Assembly (NCBI RefSeq): GCF_019688735.1
Contig: NZ_JAIFYA010000002.1
Span: forward strand, 248,001 to 312,000
Length of the DNA: 64,000 nt
Origin: Thermosulfurimonas sp. F29
GTDB lineage: Bacteria; Desulfobacterota; Thermodesulfobacteria; Thermodesulfobacteriales; Thermodesulfobacteriaceae
Direction: 5' to 3'
The notes below the pieces were generated by a model that saw only the letters and a program-made list of their open reading frames with translations, was not told the DNA's origin and searched no databases. Shown in pieces: positions 53,577 to 62,367 of the stretch. Position 1 is the stretch's first letter; the number at the start of each line of letters is the position of its first letter. The position numbers and the translations under genes are program-made.

Positions 53577-55107
53577 GGCTCGACCTCAACTTCTCCCGCA
53601 CGCTGGGAAAGAGGGACAGATCCGTGTGGGGCAGAAAGAGGGCCCCGGTCAGGAGCTGCATGAAACGATTCTCCACATTCATCTCCAGATAGGTGAGCCG
53701 GGAGAGAATCTCTCGCACCTCCTCAAAGTCACCCTGAAGGAGAAACCGCACCGTTCCCTCCCCGGCGGCGTTCCCCACCGCCCGAAACTTCTCCCGGGGC
53801 AGATCCGGCAGCATCCCTATGGTAATGGCCGCCTCCGGATCGATGTGAGTGCCGAAACTTCCGGCTACATAAAAATTCTCTATATCATCGAAGGTTACGC
53901 CTATGCTTTCGCAAATAACTCTAAGCATAGTATACATTGCTCCTTTAGAACGGATAAGATTTTTAATTTCTCCCTGGGTCACATATACGGGGCGGCCGTG
54001 AGCGGTTTCCTCCTCCCCGGCGAGCACGAAGGCCTTTTCTCCCCGGATTTCCCGGAACCTATCCGGGAGTCTGTCCGGCTGAAAGATCCCCTGAGGATTC
54101 ACCAGGCCGGCCAGGAAGAGTTCGGCCAGAAGCTCGATGGTGCCGGAACCGCAGATACCCGCCGGAGGCCCTCCGCCGATGGTGCGAAGCTCCACCCGTC
54201 CGTTGCGGATACGCACCCCCTCAATGGCCCCCTCCCGGGCCTGCATACCGCAGGAAAGCACCCCTCCCTCCAGGGCCGGCCCGGCGGCCCCGGCACAGGC
54301 CAGGAGAAATTCCCTGTTCCCCAGCACTATCTCCGCATTGGTTCCCACATCCACGAAAAGACTCAGACCCTCGCCCCGGTGAAGACCCACATAGAGGAGC
54401 CCGGCGATGAGGTCTCCTCCGAAGTAACTCCCCCCGGAGGGGAAGACGAAGAGGAGACCCTCGGGATGACCGGGAAGCTCCGCCTCCCTGAGCTTGAGGG
54501 TGTCCACCCAGTTTGCCGCGGGAATGTAGGGTTCCCGGTAAAGCCAGCGGGTGGGAAGGCCCAGGAAAAAGTGGGTCATGGTGGTGTTTCCGCAAAAGGC
54601 GTAATAGTAAAGACGCGAGAGGTTTTCTTCCCCCACGAAACGGACGATTTCTCTCCGCAGTCCCTCCAGGGTTACCCGGCGCAACTCCTCCAGTCCCTCC
54701 GGACGGGCGGCGCGGTGAAGACGCGTGAGGATGTCCTCACCGTAGGGAATCTGGGGATTCCGGAAGGAGGTCCTCTTCAGGACCTTTCGCGCCGCGAAAT
54801 CCACGAGATAAAGGGCCACCCCGGTGCTTCCCAGGTCGATACCCAGCCCGAGAATCGGACTTTCGTCCCCGGGAGGACGCACCTCAAGCACCTCCGGGGC
54901 CTCTTCCCGCCGGCCCACCAGTACCCTTACGGAAAAGTCCCAGGCCCGGAGCCGTTCGGGAAGTTCCCGCAGAAGGGAAAGGGGGATTGCGGGGGAGGCT
55001 CCCAGCCGATCCCGTAAGGCCTCCCGCAGACGCCTCTCGTCCGAACGCTGGTCGGAGAGGGAGGGACGGGGAAGGGCTAAATCGAAGACTTCCACCGCCG
55101 GTTTCAT
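53569..55107 (-). CDS. RACo-like ASKHA ATPase (DUF4445), no ferredoxin domain
   Basis: A 512-residue protein; the ATG at 55107 overlaps the archease stop (ATGA). The ASKHA fold is shown by GLGIDLGSTGVALYLVD, FCGNTTMTHFFLG, FVDVGTNAEIVLGN, GPALEGG and GICGSGTIELLAELF. RACo proteins use ATP and a [2Fe-2S] cluster to re-reduce the corrinoid protein of the acetyl-CoA pathway or of methyltransferases. Here the N-terminal about 80 residues have no cysteine-rich ferredoxin motif, so an electron partner must be separate, or the target differs. No corrinoid protein or methyltransferase gene is near. Confidence 0.88.
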   Translation of the reverse strand: MKPAVEVFDLALPRPSLSDQRSDERRLREALRDRLGASPAIPLSLLRELPERLRAWDFSVRVLVGRREEAPEVLEVRPPGDESPILGLGIDLGSTGVALYLVDFAARKVLKRTSFRNPQIPYGEDILTRLHRAARPEGLEELRRVTLEGLRREIVRFVGEENLSRLYYYAFCGNTTMTHFFLGLPTRWLYREPYIPAANWVDTLKLREAELPGHPEGLLFVFPSGGSYFGGDLIAGLLYVGLHRGEGLSLFVDVGTNAEIVLGNREFLLACAGAAGPALEGGVLSCGMQAREGAIEGVRIRNGRVELRTIGGGPPAGICGSGTIELLAELFLAGLVNPQGIFQPDRLPDRFREIRGEKAFVLAGEEETAHGRPVYVTQGEIKNLIRSKGAMYTMLRVICESIGVTFDDIENFYVAGSFGTHIDPEAAITIGMLPDLPREKFRAVGNAAGEGTVRFLLQGDFEEVREILSRLTYLEMNVENRFMQLLTGALFLPHTDLSLFPSVREKLRSSHA

Positions 55108-55532
55108 ACATCCACCACGCACTGGGCTATCCATAGATCCCCTTCCTTCTCCACCCGGGCCAGCGTAAAGGTGGCCCCCTTAACCTCTACCCCCAGCCGG
55201 TGGCGCTCCGGATCCAGGGGTTCCCCCAGGGCCCTTGCGGTGAGGCTCTCTCCGGAGATGTGCACCTCGAAATCCCGGAAGACCATCCCCTCCAGATCAC
55301 TCACGGTGATGAGCCGGTTGAGCCACATCACGAAAAGTTCCTCGGGCGTCTCGGCCGAGACCTCTACAGGCACGGAGTGCTCCGTACGGACATCCTCGAA
55401 GCTTTCCACCATCAGCGAGAAGAGGGCCCGGGCTCCGTTGGCGAAGGCCTCCTCCGGGGTGCGTCCCCTTCCGCGCACCCCTATGTCCGCGCCGTGCTCA
55501 AAGGTTTCGTAGGGAATGAAGCGTGTATTCAT
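55104..55532 (-). CDS. Archease
   Basis: A 142-residue archease: FIPYETFEHGADIGVRGRGRTPEEAFANGARALFSLM, FVMWLNRLI, AVGEPLDPERH-like ALGEPLDPERHRLGVEVKGATF and the terminal WIAQCVVDV with conserved Asp. Archease activates the RNA ligase RtcB in tRNA and RNA repair. No rtcB is in the window. It overlaps comEC by 35 bases and the RACo-like gene by 4. Confidence 0.93.
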   Translation of the reverse strand: MNTRFIPYETFEHGADIGVRGRGRTPEEAFANGARALFSLMVESFEDVRTEHSVPVEVSAETPEELFVMWLNRLITVSDLEGMVFRDFEVHISGESLTARALGEPLDPERHRLGVEVKGATFTLARVEKEGDLWIAQCVVDV

Positions 55533-57795
55533 CGCAGCCCCTTCCGGTCACATAGGGAATATAAGGCCAGAGAAGGGCTTTAGGAAGGCCTCCGCGTAAT
55601 CCCTCCTCCGAACAGATCAGGAAACCCCCGTCCTTAAGGAAGACGAAGAGGGCTCCCCTTTCACCGGTCACATAGAGAGGAACCCCCCGTGCGGCGAGCC
55701 ATTTCCGCACCACCGGATGGGGATGACGGATCCCCCGGGCCTGAGCCAGGGCCACCGCGGGGTGAATCTTCGTCCAGGCCGGGGGCCACAGTCCGTTACG
55801 GGCTCCGTGATGGGGAAGGACGAAGATCTCGGCGGGAAGGAGGCCTCCTTCTCCGGACAGGCGCCTGAGTCTGACGCGGTCGATGTCGCCGGGGAAAAAG
55901 ATGGTGAGTCCCCGGTACTCCAGATAAGCCACGAGGCTCTCCCGGTTTTCGTTTTCGGGAAAGGGCCGGCCCGGAAGGAGAAACACTTCCGCTCCCCTTA
56001 TCCGCAGGGCCTGCGGGGAGGAAAGCTCCTCGAGATCTCCCATCCACCCCACTTTTTCCCAGGAGGCCCGCCGAAAAATTCCCGAAAGCACGTGCCGGAG
56101 ATAAAACTCCTCGGCCAGAGCGGGAAGCCCTCCGGTGTGATCCAGGTCCGGATGGGATAGCACCACCAGATCGATCTCCTTTATTCCCAGTTTCCTGGGC
56201 ACCGGAGCAGTCACCCACCTTCCCGCGTCGAAGTCCCCGAAACGGGCCCCGGCGTCGAAAAGGAGGTTCCGATTCCCCGGAAGGTGAACCAGGACGGCAT
56301 TGGCTTTACCCAGGTCGAGGACCAGGAGATAGAAGAGGGATTCTCGCACCCGGATTCCGAGAATCACCATCAGAAAAGCGAAGAGAAAGGCCGGGATCGC
56401 CTTCCCGCGCTTTCCCTTCACCGTCCAGAGGATTCCCGTTCCGAAAAGGATCAGAAAAAGCACGAAGAGGCCCACGGGAAAGGGAGGGCGCAGAGTAGGG
56501 GAGGGAAGGGGCAGGGTTAGGGAGAGCTCGAAGATGCGTCCCAGGATTTCGGCCAGCCCGGAGGCCGCCTCCCGGAAAAACGGTGCCAGGAGGGCCACCG
56601 TGATCTCCCCGGGAATGAGGATAAAACACCACAGGGGAGAAAACAGGAGGGTGTAGAGCGGGCCCAGGAGGGGGACCTCGCCGAAGGTGTAAAGGAGAAA
56701 GGGGAGGGTGAGGAGCCAGGCTCCCAGGGAGACGGCCAGGGCCCTGAGGGGGTAACGCATAAGGGGCCTTAAGGAGGCCAGAAAGGGGTCGCTCAGCCGG
56801 TAGGCCAGGAGCACCCCGCCCACCGCAAACACCGAGAGCCGGAAGGAGAGATCCAGAGCGTTTCCGGGGAAAGCGATGAGGAGGACGAGGACCGTTCCGG
56901 CCAGAAGGTCGGATCCGGTGGTCCGGCGGAAGAGAAGGCGGGCCAGGGTGTAGAGGGAGAGCATGGTGAGGGCCCGTACCGCTGAAGTCGGGAAGCCGGA
57001 GAGGGCCGCGTAAAGGACGGCCCCGAGGAGTCCGGCAAGCAGGGCCGGGATCTGGGCCGGAAGATCCGGTCGGGCAAAGAATCTGGGCCACAGGCGACGG
57101 ACTATTCCGTAGAGCCCGGCGAAGAGGAGTCCCAGGTGAAAACCGGAGACCGCAAGGAAGTGATAAATTCCCCGGCGACGCACTTCGTCCCGCATCGGGG
57201 AAGGAAGAAGACCCTTTTCCCCCAGAACGAGGGCGGCCAGGAGGCCTCCGGCCGGAGGGGATAGCCCCCGGGCGAAGAAGAGAAGACGCTCCCGCGCCCT
57301 TGAGAGGAGGTCCGACCCTTCGCCGTAGCAAAGGACTTCCCGCGTTTTCGCATAGGCGCGAAAGGAAAGGCCCCGGGAAAGGAGACCGACTTCCGGTCCG
57401 GGGGAGAAGGGATTGAGATAGCCCCCGTGCCGAACTCGCACCCGGGCCCGAAGGTGCGCCCCTGGGAGGCATTCCGGAAGGAGATTACCGACGAAGATTT
57501 CCCCACGCCCGTAGGAACTTTTTACCACGAGGGCTTCCCCCTTTTCCAGAGGACGCACGACCTCTATCCTGCCTTCGAGAAGGAGCACTCGTTGCGGAGG
57601 AGGGGAGGGAAGGAAGCCGAGGTAAAGTGTTCCGTAAAAGAAACCGGCGGAAAGGGCCAGAGCCATAACCGCTCGCCGCAGGACGGCTCCGAAGAAGACT
57701 CCGACGATGAGGATCCATGCCGGGGAGTGCCACAGGGCCAGCAGAAGCCCCGCCCAGAACCCCGCCGCGCCTTCCACAAGAGGGGATCTAGACAC
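55498..57795 (-). CDS. comEC: ComEC/Rec2 DNA-uptake channel
   Basis: About 765 residues if the GTG at 57795 (inside the yggS end) is used; the open frame extends to 57873. The N-terminal part has membrane helices and a DUF4131-like soluble region (about 80-150). The competence core has HFLAVSGFHLGLLFAGLYG and GFPTSAVRALTMLSLYTLARL. The C-terminal metallo-beta-lactamase domain (about 520-765) has LVVLSHPDLDHTGGLPAL and LPHHGARNG. It moves single-stranded DNA across the inner membrane in natural transformation. All domains appear complete. Confidence 0.93.
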   Translation of the reverse strand: MSRSPLVEGAAGFWAGLLLALWHSPAWILIVGVFFGAVLRRAVMALALSAGFFYGTLYLGFLPSPPPQRVLLLEGRIEVVRPLEKGEALVVKSSYGRGEIFVGNLLPECLPGAHLRARVRVRHGGYLNPFSPGPEVGLLSRGLSFRAYAKTREVLCYGEGSDLLSRARERLLFFARGLSPPAGGLLAALVLGEKGLLPSPMRDEVRRRGIYHFLAVSGFHLGLLFAGLYGIVRRLWPRFFARPDLPAQIPALLAGLLGAVLYAALSGFPTSAVRALTMLSLYTLARLLFRRTTGSDLLAGTVLVLLIAFPGNALDLSFRLSVFAVGGVLLAYRLSDPFLASLRPLMRYPLRALAVSLGAWLLTLPFLLYTFGEVPLLGPLYTLLFSPLWCFILIPGEITVALLAPFFREAASGLAEILGRIFELSLTLPLPSPTLRPPFPVGLFVLFLILFGTGILWTVKGKRGKAIPAFLFAFLMVILGIRVRESLFYLLVLDLGKANAVLVHLPGNRNLLFDAGARFGDFDAGRWVTAPVPRKLGIKEIDLVVLSHPDLDHTGGLPALAEEFYLRHVLSGIFRRASWEKVGWMGDLEELSSPQALRIRGAEVFLLPGRPFPENENRESLVAYLEYRGLTIFFPGDIDRVRLRRLSGEGGLLPAEIFVLPHHGARNGLWPPAWTKIHPAVALAQARGIRHPHPVVRKWLAARGVPLYVTGERGALFVFLKDGGFLICSEEGLRGGLPKALLWPYIPYVTGRGCDEYTLHSLRNL

Positions 57796-58501
57796 CTTTT
57801 CGGGAGGTTCGCGGACCGAAAAGAGCCGTTCCGATCCGCACGATGGTGGCCCCCTCCTCCACCGCCACCTCAAAATCGTGACTCATTCCCATGGAAAGTT
57901 CGGTTAAGTCACTGAGACCAAGTTTTTCCTTAATTATATCGCGTAACTCCCGAAGTTTTCGAAAATAAGGACGCACTTCTTCCGGGTCCTCGCGGTAGGG
58001 GGGGAGGGCCATGAGGCCTTTCAGGTGCAGGTTGGGAAGCTCCACCACAAAACGGATCAGGTCCTCCAGGTCTTCCGGGAGGACTCCGGCCTTGTTTTTT
58101 TCCCGTCCTATGTTGACCTGGATGAGGACCGGAAGGACCCGTCCGGCCTCCCGGGCCAGGTTGGAGAGCCGGCGGGCTATCTCGGGGCGATCCACGGTCT
58201 CGATGAGGTCAAAAAGCCCCAGGGCCTTTCGGGCCTTGTTCTTCTGGAGGGGACCTATGAGGTGCCAGCTCAAGGGAAGGTCTGTAAGTTCCCTCTTCTT
58301 TCTTTCCGCTTCCTGAACATAGTTTTCTCCGACGAGGGTGAGGCCGGCGGCCGCGGCTTCCCGGATCTTTTCCGGACTCTGCCCCTTGGCGGCCCCCAGG
58401 ATGCGCACCTCCTCGGGACGGCGTCCCACCCTGAGCGCCGCCTCAGCCACCCTTTCCCGGATACGGGCCAGTCTTGTGGCCACATCCTCCCCTGTGGACA
58501 T
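57788..58501 (-). CDS. YggS/PROSC family PLP homeostasis protein
   Basis: A 237-residue alanine-racemase-fold protein. The PLP lysine lies in RILGAAKGQSPEKIREA, with GENYVQEAERKK, WHLIGPLQKNKARKAL, VNIGREKNKAGV and the C-terminal ELSMGMSHDFEVAVEEGATIVRIGTALFG. It controls pyridoxal phosphate and amino-acid homeostasis; no enzyme activity is known. The ATG at 58501 has ribosome binding site AAGGAGGG. Confidence 0.95.
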   Translation of the reverse strand: MSTGEDVATRLARIRERVAEAALRVGRRPEEVRILGAAKGQSPEKIREAAAAGLTLVGENYVQEAERKKRELTDLPLSWHLIGPLQKNKARKALGLFDLIETVDRPEIARRLSNLAREAGRVLPVLIQVNIGREKNKAGVLPEDLEDLIRFVVELPNLHLKGLMALPPYREDPEEVRPYFRKLRELRDIIKEKLGLSDLTELSMGMSHDFEVAVEEGATIVRIGTALFGPRTSRKGV

Positions 58502-58546
58502 AAACGCCTTCCCTCCTTTTCCCCGAAAAAGTATATAATAACTTTG

Positions 58547-60157
58547 CTAAAGGCGGAGAGCCTCCCGGGAAACCACGGTTTCCCTCTGAAAAGACGGATC
58601 CTTTTCCGGGAACTCACGGAGGTAGTGTGCTCCCCGGGATTCCCGGCGGGAAAGGGCGGAGGCCACGATGAGGCGGGCCACCTGGCATAGATTGCGAAGC
58701 TCCACGAATTCCGGGGTGAGGAGATAACGCCAGTAGTGGTCCTCCACCTCCCGGGCGATAAACTCAAGGCGCCTTCGGGCCAGCTCCAGGCGGTCGAGGC
58801 TTCTCACTATTCCCACATAGTTCCACATGAGACGCCTTATGGCATCCCAGTTGTGAGAAATGAGCACCTTCTCCTCCATGTCCACCGCTCCACCGGGATC
58901 CCAGTCGGGCACCTCGGGGAAAGACCACCCGCGCCATTCGGGCCACCTCTCCCGGATACGCAGGGCAGCCTGATGGGCGAACACCAGGGCTTCGAGCAGG
59001 GAATTGGAGGCCAGGCGATTGGCCCCGTGAAGGCCGGTGCAGGCACACTCTCCCACCGCAAAGAGCCCGGGGATGTCCGTTTCCCCGTAAAGATCCGTGC
59101 GCACGCCCCCACAAAGGTAGTGGGCGGCGGGGACCACGGGGATGGGCTCCCGGGTGATGTCGATCCCGAAACGCAGACAGGTTTCGTAAATGTAAGGAAA
59201 GCGTTCGCGGACGAAGTCTGCGGGGCGGTGCGTGATGTCCAGCCACACATGGTCGGCGCCGGAGCGTTTCAGTTCCATGTCTATGGCCCGGGCCACGATG
59301 TCGCGGGGGGCAAGTTCTCCCCGGGGATCGTATTTGTGCATGAAGGGTCGTCCCTCCGGGTCGAGAAGGCGCGCCCCTTCACCCCGGAGGGCCTCGGAGA
59401 TGAGGAAGTTCTTGGCCCTGGGATGGTACAGGCAGGTGGGATGAAACTGCACGAACTCCAGGTTGGCCGCCCGGGCTCCGGCCCGCACCGCAAGCGCCAC
59501 GCCGTCCCCGGTGGCGGTATCCGGATTGCTGGTGTAAAGGTAGACCTTTCCCGCCCCCCCGGTGGCGAGCACCACCATCCGGGCCAGGAAGGTCTCTATG
59601 CGCCGGGTTGACCACTCCATCACATAGGCACCCAGGATGCGGTTTTTCCCGGAGGCCCGGCCTATCTTTCCCGTGGTGATGAGGTCCACCGCGAGGTGCC
59701 CTTCCAGGATCTCGATGTTCGGATTTTCCCGTACCCTCTCCAGAAGGACCTTTTCTATCTCCCGTCCGGTGTGATCCTCCACATGGAGGATGCGTCGGCG
59801 ACTGTGTCCTCCCTCAAGCCCCAGTTCGAAGCGCCGGGGATCTCCGGGGTCCCTCGAGAACTCCACGCCCAGCTCCACGAGTTCCCGGATGCGTTCCGGG
59901 GCCTGGCGCACCACCAGTTCCACGGTCTCCCTGCGGCAGAGTCCATCGCCGGCCCGGAGGGTGTCCTCTATGTGCAGCTCGAAGGAATCGTCTTCCGAGA
60001 TCACGCAGGCTATGCCTCCCTGGGCCAGGGCCGTGGCCCCCTCCGGAGCCCTCTTCTTGGTGACTATCAATACCTCACCCAGGGAGGACAGTTTCAGGGC
60101 CAGCGAGAGACCGGCTATTCCCGAACCGATGACGAGAAAGTCCGTCCTGCGGGCCAT
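58547..60157 (-). CDS. nadB: L-aspartate oxidase
   Basis: A 536-residue flavoenzyme. The start is the ATG at 60157 (MARRTDFLVIGSGIAGLSLA), five bases after the apgM stop; the longer open frame upstream is antisense-like filler inside apgM. The FAD fold, ATGGAGKVYLYTSNPDTATGDG, EFVQFHPTCLYHP, HYLCGGVRTDLYGETDIPGLFAVGE and ASNSLLEALVF are diagnostic. It oxidises aspartate to iminoaspartate for quinolinate; in anaerobes fumarate is the likely acceptor. The product feeds NadA and then NadC (47788). Confidence 0.97.
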   Translation of the reverse strand: MARRTDFLVIGSGIAGLSLALKLSSLGEVLIVTKKRAPEGATALAQGGIACVISEDDSFELHIEDTLRAGDGLCRRETVELVVRQAPERIRELVELGVEFSRDPGDPRRFELGLEGGHSRRRILHVEDHTGREIEKVLLERVRENPNIEILEGHLAVDLITTGKIGRASGKNRILGAYVMEWSTRRIETFLARMVVLATGGAGKVYLYTSNPDTATGDGVALAVRAGARAANLEFVQFHPTCLYHPRAKNFLISEALRGEGARLLDPEGRPFMHKYDPRGELAPRDIVARAIDMELKRSGADHVWLDITHRPADFVRERFPYIYETCLRFGIDITREPIPVVPAAHYLCGGVRTDLYGETDIPGLFAVGECACTGLHGANRLASNSLLEALVFAHQAALRIRERWPEWRGWSFPEVPDWDPGGAVDMEEKVLISHNWDAIRRLMWNYVGIVRSLDRLELARRRLEFIAREVEDHYWRYLLTPEFVELRNLCQVARLIVASALSRRESRGAHYLREFPEKDPSFQRETVVSREALRL

Positions 60158-60162
60158 GCGAA

Positions 60163-61386
60163 TTATTCCTGCGGCAGTCGCGGCTCCCTCTCCAGGAAGC
60201 GGCTCATCAGGGTCTCCCCGTTGGGGATGAAGATCCCGGTGGATCGGGCCGTGGATTCGGAAAAACCCTCCGAGCGTCTCACGGATTCGTCTCTGGAGTC
60301 GAAGATCACGAAGGGTACGGGTTTGGAGGAGTGGGTGCGGAGAGGGATGGGGGTGAGGTGGTCGGTAACGGCGAGGATCCGATATTCTCCGAAGTTGGCG
60401 GCGGCTTCTTCGATCACGGTCCGCACCACATACCGGTCGAAGTCCTGAATGGCCTTGATCTTGAGATCCACCGAGCCCTGATGGGAGGCCTCGTCCGGGG
60501 CCTCCACATGGACGAACACGAAGTCCCGTTCCTTGAGGGCTTCTATGGCGGCGAGCGCCTTGCCCTCGTAGTTGGTGTCGAGATAACCGGTGGCTCCCTC
60601 CACCTCGATGATGTCCAGTCCGGCAAGACGCCCCAGACCCTTTATGAGATCCACCGCCGCCACCACCGCCCCGGAAAGTCCCCACTTTTCAGAGAAAGGT
60701 TCCAGCTGAGGCATGCGTCCCTGTCCCCAGGGCCACAGGGCGTTGGCCGGGGGCAGTCCCTGTTCCTGGCGCCGACGATTGACCGGATGCTTTTCAAGTA
60801 TCCGGATGGCCCGGATCAAAAAATCCTTGAGGATGGGTTCTTCCCGATAGGCCTGCCACGCGTGGTAGATGTTCTTGCCCAGGAGATCGTGGGGGGGGAC
60901 GGTGCGCAGTCCCTCCGGACCTCCCCGCCACAGAAGAATGTGACGGTAACTCTTTCCGCAGAAGAGCTCAAACTTGTCCGTACCCAGTTCCCGGTTGAGA
61001 TCCTCGATTATGGTTCGGGCCTCTTCGGTGGAGATGTGCCCGGCGCTGTAGTCCTCCATGACGAGGTGCTGTCCCACCTTCTTGAGGGTTACCAGGTTGC
61101 ACCGAAAGGCCACATCCTCGGGACGCATGGGAATCCCCAGACTTGCGGCTTCGATGGGTCCCCGACCGGTGTACTTTTCCTCGGGAGGATAGCCCAGAAG
61201 ACTCATATTGGCCACATCGCTTCCGGGGTGCATACCCTGCGGTATGGTCTGAACCAGCCCCAGTTCTCCGTGTTCGGCCAGGAAATCAAGCCCAGGGGTG
61301 GTGGCCACCTCAAGAGGAGTTCTTTCCGAGAGCTCTTTAAGGGGAAAGTCCCCCATTCCGTCACCCACCAGCACGATGTACTTCAT
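60163..61386 (-). CDS. apgM: 2,3-bisphosphoglycerate-independent phosphoglycerate mutase, archaeal type
   Basis: A 407-residue alkaline-phosphatase-fold mutase of the ApgM class, about 100 residues shorter than bacterial iPGM. Metal ligands and active site: MKYIVLVGDGMGDFP at the start, the nucleophile Ser in SDVANMSLLGYPPEEKYTGRGP, HVEAPDEASHQG and AVTDHLTPIPLRTHS. It interconverts 3- and 2-phosphoglycerate and so completes the gap/pgk steps encoded at 29934-38168. It overlaps the SlyD-like gene by 4 bases. Confidence 0.96.
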   Translation of the reverse strand: MKYIVLVGDGMGDFPLKELSERTPLEVATTPGLDFLAEHGELGLVQTIPQGMHPGSDVANMSLLGYPPEEKYTGRGPIEAASLGIPMRPEDVAFRCNLVTLKKVGQHLVMEDYSAGHISTEEARTIIEDLNRELGTDKFELFCGKSYRHILLWRGGPEGLRTVPPHDLLGKNIYHAWQAYREEPILKDFLIRAIRILEKHPVNRRRQEQGLPPANALWPWGQGRMPQLEPFSEKWGLSGAVVAAVDLIKGLGRLAGLDIIEVEGATGYLDTNYEGKALAAIEALKERDFVFVHVEAPDEASHQGSVDLKIKAIQDFDRYVVRTVIEEAAANFGEYRILAVTDHLTPIPLRTHSSKPVPFVIFDSRDESVRRSEGFSESTARSTGIFIPNGETLMSRFLEREPRLPQE

Positions 61387-61856
61387 GTTTCAGCCCTCCT
61401 TTCCTGAGATGGTTCGCCTTCGATTTCCTCGGGGACGGGCTTTTCCACCTTAACGATTTCGAGGTCAAAACGCAAATATTTCCCGGCCAGGGGATGATTC
61501 AGGTCCACCACGGCTACGCGGGGGTCCTTTCGGGCGAGCCGGGCGGGATGCAGGACTCCCAGCTCGTCCTGGACGAAGACGGTCTCCCCGGGGCGGGCCT
61601 CCCGGGGGAGCTTTTCCACGGGTATCAGGCGCACCTTTTTAGGATCGTAGCGTCCGTAGTGCTCCTCCGGTGGTACCCACACGGAGACCCTTTCGCCCTC
61701 TCTCTTTCCGATAAGGGCTGTCTCCACGGAGGGCGGAAAACGGCCCTCTCCAACGACGATGGTGACCGGTCTTTCCGAGGCGTCCACCAGGGACGCCTCG
61801 GAGAAAACCTGATATTTAAAGGTGACTCGATCTCCCTTTTCGATCTCCGGCCCCAA
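61383..61856 (-). CDS. SlyD/FKBP-type peptidyl-prolyl isomerase
   Basis: A 157-residue protein: EIEKGDRVTFKYQVFSEASLVDAS, the FKBP half with GREGERVSVWVPPEEHYGRYDPKKV and the inserted IF (chaperone) domain, then DLNHPLAGKYLRFDLEIVKV, typical of SlyD. It speeds prolyl turns and folding; SlyD in E. coli also supplies nickel to hydrogenase. The His-rich tail of E. coli SlyD is missing. The start is TTG at 61856, immediately after a terminator hairpin. Confidence 0.88.
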   Translation of the reverse strand: MGPEIEKGDRVTFKYQVFSEASLVDASERPVTIVVGEGRFPPSVETALIGKREGERVSVWVPPEEHYGRYDPKKVRLIPVEKLPREARPGETVFVQDELGVLHPARLARKDPRVAVVDLNHPLAGKYLRFDLEIVKVEKPVPEEIEGEPSQERRAET

Positions 61857-61859
61857 AGA

Positions 61860-61884
61860 TAAAAACCCCCTCTTTACGAGGGGG
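61860..61884 (-). terminator. Rho-independent terminator after the cytochrome gene
   Basis: On the minus strand, a perfect 7-bp stem CCCCCTC/GAGGGGG (61884-61866) with a five-base loop is followed by TTTTTAT. It should end the nrfD-FeS-cytochrome transcript. It stops only a few bases before the TTG of the SlyD-like gene, so SlyD expression would need read-through or a promoter in the 73-base gap. Confidence 0.8.
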
Positions 61885-61929
61885 AAGATAATATCAGTTC
61901 TATACTAAGACAAGAGGTTTTAAATAGCC

Positions 61930-62346
61930 TTATTCCTTACCAGATGATTCAGTCTCCGAATGTTTTACCAGTCGCTTATATCCCATAACTCCTATGTGAC
62001 AGGTAGCGCAGCGGGTATTGGAAGCAAAGGCTGTCTCTCCATCATGACAGGCTCCACAGTATTTTCCGTTATAAAGAGCCTGCATATTAAAATCCTCATT
62101 CTTTTGAGTACTTCCCGCTTCCATTTCAAATAAATCTTCATGACAATCCTCACAGGAAAGACCGGCTTTTTCTACATGAACCTTATGGTCAAAAATCACG
62201 GCTTTAAGCGGTTTAGTAAAAATAATGGGCTCGGTGGGATACTCGGCCTCTTCCTGATCATTCTGTGATTGACTGAAAGTGGGCCAGATATGAAAGGTCA
62301 ACCCTACTGCTAGAAAAATAATTAACAGAATAAGGATCCTTTTCAT
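61930..62346 (-). CDS. Tri-haem c-type cytochrome (c3/c7-like)
   Basis: A 138-residue exported protein with signal peptide or N-terminal anchor (about 1-26). Three CxxCH haem sites are seen (CEDCH, CGACH, CATCH), and FDHKVHVEKAGLSCEDCH gives a distal His pair as in cytochrome c7/c3 types. It probably takes periplasmic electrons from or gives them to the iron-sulfur/NrfD pair encoded upstream. It is last in that operon and followed by a terminator. Confidence 0.9.
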   Translation of the reverse strand: MKRILILLIIFLAVGLTFHIWPTFSQSQNDQEEAEYPTEPIIFTKPLKAVIFDHKVHVEKAGLSCEDCHEDLFEMEAGSTQKNEDFNMQALYNGKYCGACHDGETAFASNTRCATCHIGVMGYKRLVKHSETESSGKE

Positions 62347-62367
62347 GATAATCCCTCCTTAAGTGTA

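Noticed and set aside
60158-60685. 176-codon N-terminal extension of nadB
   Set aside because: The Arg/Gly/His-rich text is antisense-type reading of apgM; the FAD-binding motif begins right after the ATG at 60157.
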